The position numbers and the translations under genes are program-made. From Magnetococcus sp. PR-3 (GTDB lineage: Bacteria; Pseudomonadota; Magnetococcia; Magnetococcales; Magnetococcaceae): 64,000 nucleotides of DNA. How positions within the stretch are numbered: the first letter of the stretch is position 1; each line of letters opens with the position of its first letter. The notes under the pieces are model-generated. The model did no database searches and had not been told where the DNA came from. It saw nothing but the letters and a program-made list of their open reading frames with translations. Positions 62,330-64,000 of this stretch are shown here, piece after piece. The stretch lies in NCBI RefSeq assembly GCF_036689865.1, contig NZ_JBAHUQ010000001.1, positions 514,628-578,627 on the forward strand, read 5' to 3'.

Positions 62330-62487
62330 CCCATCAATACATTCATACCACCATACTTGGCATGCCACTTGTACAAGGTCGCGCTACTCATACCGTGTTC
62401 ACGGCACAGCTCTGGTACTGGAGAACCGAATTCTGCCTGCTTGAGCATGCTTATAATCTGACTGTCGCTGTAGCGAGACTTTTTCAT
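62330..62487 (-). pseudogene. truncated IS3-family orfA
   Basis: On the minus strand an ATG at 62487 with a perfect AGGAGG six bases upstream begins MKKSRYSDSQII, continues KQAEFGSPVPELCREHGMS and SATLYKWHAKYGGMNV. This is the helix-turn-helix OrfA of an IS3-family element. It loses similarity at about 62330 where the older plus-strand IS3 remnant begins, so only the left end of this element survives. Its orfB is missing. Confidence 0.78.
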
Positions 62488-62574
62488 CGAGAACCTCCTC
62501 AAAAAACAGGACGAGAAAATTCTACTTAGTAAGTCCCCTCAATTTTCAGGGAATTACCAATCCACTGGATGGAT

Positions 62575-62835
62575 TCCGGCAGGATCAAATCTCCCAAGAT
62601 TTTCATAGCCACACATCATCCAGTACCGACGTAACTCAGCCAGAAATCCTACTCTTTTTTTTGTGATTACGTTCCGCGTAGCGCATCGTTATTTATTACG
62701 GATGCCCATCTTTTTTAGCGCTGCGCTGATCGTGGCTTTATGAACGCCAAAATGGGCTGCTCGCTCTCTTTGCAAAGCATCTGGATAGGCTTTCAGATGC
62801 GCAGCAAGCTCTGCTTTATCAAGTTTGTGCCCCTA
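62575..62835 (-). pseudogene. IS630-type transposase fragment
   Basis: Read on the minus strand the segment gives LDKAELAAHLKAYPDALQ, RERAAHFGVHKATISAALKK and MGIRNK. After frameshifts it gives RYAERNHKK and RVGFLAELRRY. This matches the helix-turn-helix and linker of IS630/Tc1-type transposases. Both ends are missing and at least two frame changes are present, one in a run of A residues. Confidence 0.6.
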
Positions 62836-62846
62836 GGAACGTCAAA

Positions 62847-63640
62847 ATGATTCAATCTTTACCTGTGACTATTGGTATGATTGCACAGGAAGCAGGCCCA
62901 ACAGGTTATGGTTTAGCCCGCGCCCTTCAGTCTGCTGGATTACCGGTCACTGTAGCAGCGCCCAGCCGTATTCCACGTCCGGTCAGTCCAACAAACAAAA
63001 CAGACCGGCTCGATGGCAGGAAATTAGCCGAGTTTGCTGCATCTGGCCTTTTGCGCCCTATTGCTATTCCTTCTGAGCATGAAGAAGCGTTCCGTTCGTT
63101 AGTGCGTCGACGGCATCAACTGATAGATTCGCTACGCCGCAGTAAACAGCGTATTCGAAGCCTGCTGCTCATCAATAATATTCCAGAGCCAGAAAACCTG
63201 GACAGATGGGGAAAACAGTCCATCGCATTACTTTACAGGCTCCAGACAACACCAACGATCCGCCAAACCCTTAATAGTCACATGCGGGCGTTGGCGTTTT
63301 TCTCAGCTGAACAGGCTCAAGTAGATTCACAAATCCATGCCCAATCGATTACTTGTGGTCAACAGCAGTGCATCAAACGCCTAAAAATAGCATGTGGTGT
63401 TGGTGACGTTACTGCAGCTATTTTTGCCGCTGAGTTGTTCCATTCAACACGGTTCCGCCGTGGTGAGGAAGTCGTATCATATCCTGGATTGGCTCCAATG
63501 GTGCGCGAGAGCGGATATAAAAAAGACCGTGGCCGGTTGCGTTCAGTTGGCCAAAAGAGATGATGCAGCCTGTTGATTGAAGCAGCGTGGGTATGGTGTC
63601 AAAAAGACCCCCAAGCTAAAAAAGTCGATCTTCATTAACA
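62847..63640 (+). pseudogene. IS110-family transposase, 5'-truncated with a nonsense codon
   Basis: The open part (to the stop at 63561-63563) starts inside the RuvC-like DEDD domain: VTVAAPSRIPRP and TDRLDGRKLAEF carry the conserved Asp pair of IS110 enzymes. The C-terminal transposase_20 region follows (IACGVGDVTAAIFAAEL, SYPGLAPMVRESG). The frame is cut by TGA between GQKR and CSLLIEAAW, where homologues read through with Arg, so a CGA-to-TGA change is likely. More stops follow near 63635. The first catalytic region is lost at the junction with the IS630 fragment. Confidence 0.75.
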
Positions 63641-63975
63641 AATCTAAAAACAGCGATTACCCGTTTTTTTTCTGGTCCATAAAGATATTTTGATTGCTGA
63701 GGGCAAACAGGAATGGTGATGTAGAGTTGCGTTGGATACATACACAAAGATCGCTCTCACCTATTTAATGCGATGGGTATGACCGACTCGGTCTGGACTG
63801 AAAAATATTATGGGTTGAACCCAGTTAATTTTTTTATCGTACTGCTGTTTTGATAAGAGATGGCCGCCTATGCAGAAAGCATCTCTGGAGAGCTGATTTG
63901 TAATTGGAGCATGCATGGTAATGGCTAAGACTTTTTTCTTACGGAGTGTGCGGTAAGGATGAGGATTTTCAGGCA
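63641..63975. other. no recognisable gene
   Basis: About 330 bases between the IS110 remnant and the terminator. A 71-codon minus-strand frame (63761-63976) has no ribosome site or family resemblance. This is possibly the tail of the mobile-element cluster. Confidence 0.35.
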
Positions 63976-64000
63976 CAAAAAAGCCACTCGATTGAGTGGC
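63976..64000 (-). terminator. rho-independent terminator of a gene beyond the right edge
   Basis: A perfect 7-bp stem (GCCACTC at 63983-63989, GAGTGGC at 63994-64000) with a 4-nt loop is flanked on the left by six A residues. On the minus strand this reads as stem-loop plus TTTTTT. It would end a minus-strand transcript coming from outside the window; the stem may extend past 64000. Confidence 0.75.

Overview
The window suggests a Gram-negative proteobacterium: it encodes a TolC-type lipoprotein, a two-partner-secretion barrel with POTRA domains, and a twin-arginine PhoX protein. The giant adhesin genes and overall gene style resemble magnetotactic cocci (Magnetococcia). That is an impression from familiarity with such genomes; no marker gene in the window proves it.

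Layout. (1) About 0-15.5 kb is a cell-surface polysaccharide region: an asparagine-synthase-like amidotransferase, a B12-binding radical SAM enzyme, a methyltransferase, a GT2 glycosyltransferase, an alpha/alpha-toroid protein, and a tight five-gene set running acyl carrier protein, FkbH, MaoC-SDR fusion, MBOAT O-acyltransferase, SGNH-like protein. The last set looks like a dlt-style machine that would load an acyl (perhaps glyceroyl) group on the carrier and pass it to a surface glycan. (2) About 15.5-19 kb is gene-poor. It holds a small unknown protein and a LIM-zinc-finger HExxH peptidase resembling plant DA1. (3) From 58.25 down to 19.04 kb, nine genes run on the minus strand with gaps of about 30 bp or less: a 3319-residue Ig-like/Calx-beta giant with an LEPR-XLL start, a TolC-like lipoprotein, a periplasmic adaptor, a membrane adaptor with a cytoplasmic GAF-like part, an M50 protease-HlyD fusion, an orphan family-3 solute-binding protein, a TpsB transporter, a 5866-residue TpsA exoprotein, and a fusion of a leucine-binding-type receptor with an MscS channel. 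This is the most unusual part of the window: two giant surface proteins, two export routes and two ligand-sensing proteins in one apparent operon of about 39 kb. (4) About 58.9-61 kb is a PhoX-type phosphatase gene preceded by a nine-codon leader that overlaps its GTG start. (5) About 61-64 kb is a graveyard of IS3, IS630 and IS110 remnants. It ends with a terminator hairpin for a minus-strand gene beyond the right edge.

How the genes may work together: the left part would build and acylate a surface glycan, and the central operon would export and anchor two very long adhesins. The receptor-like proteins may couple their display, or the envelope state, to an external small molecule. Function assignments come from motifs read by eye. 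No database search was possible.
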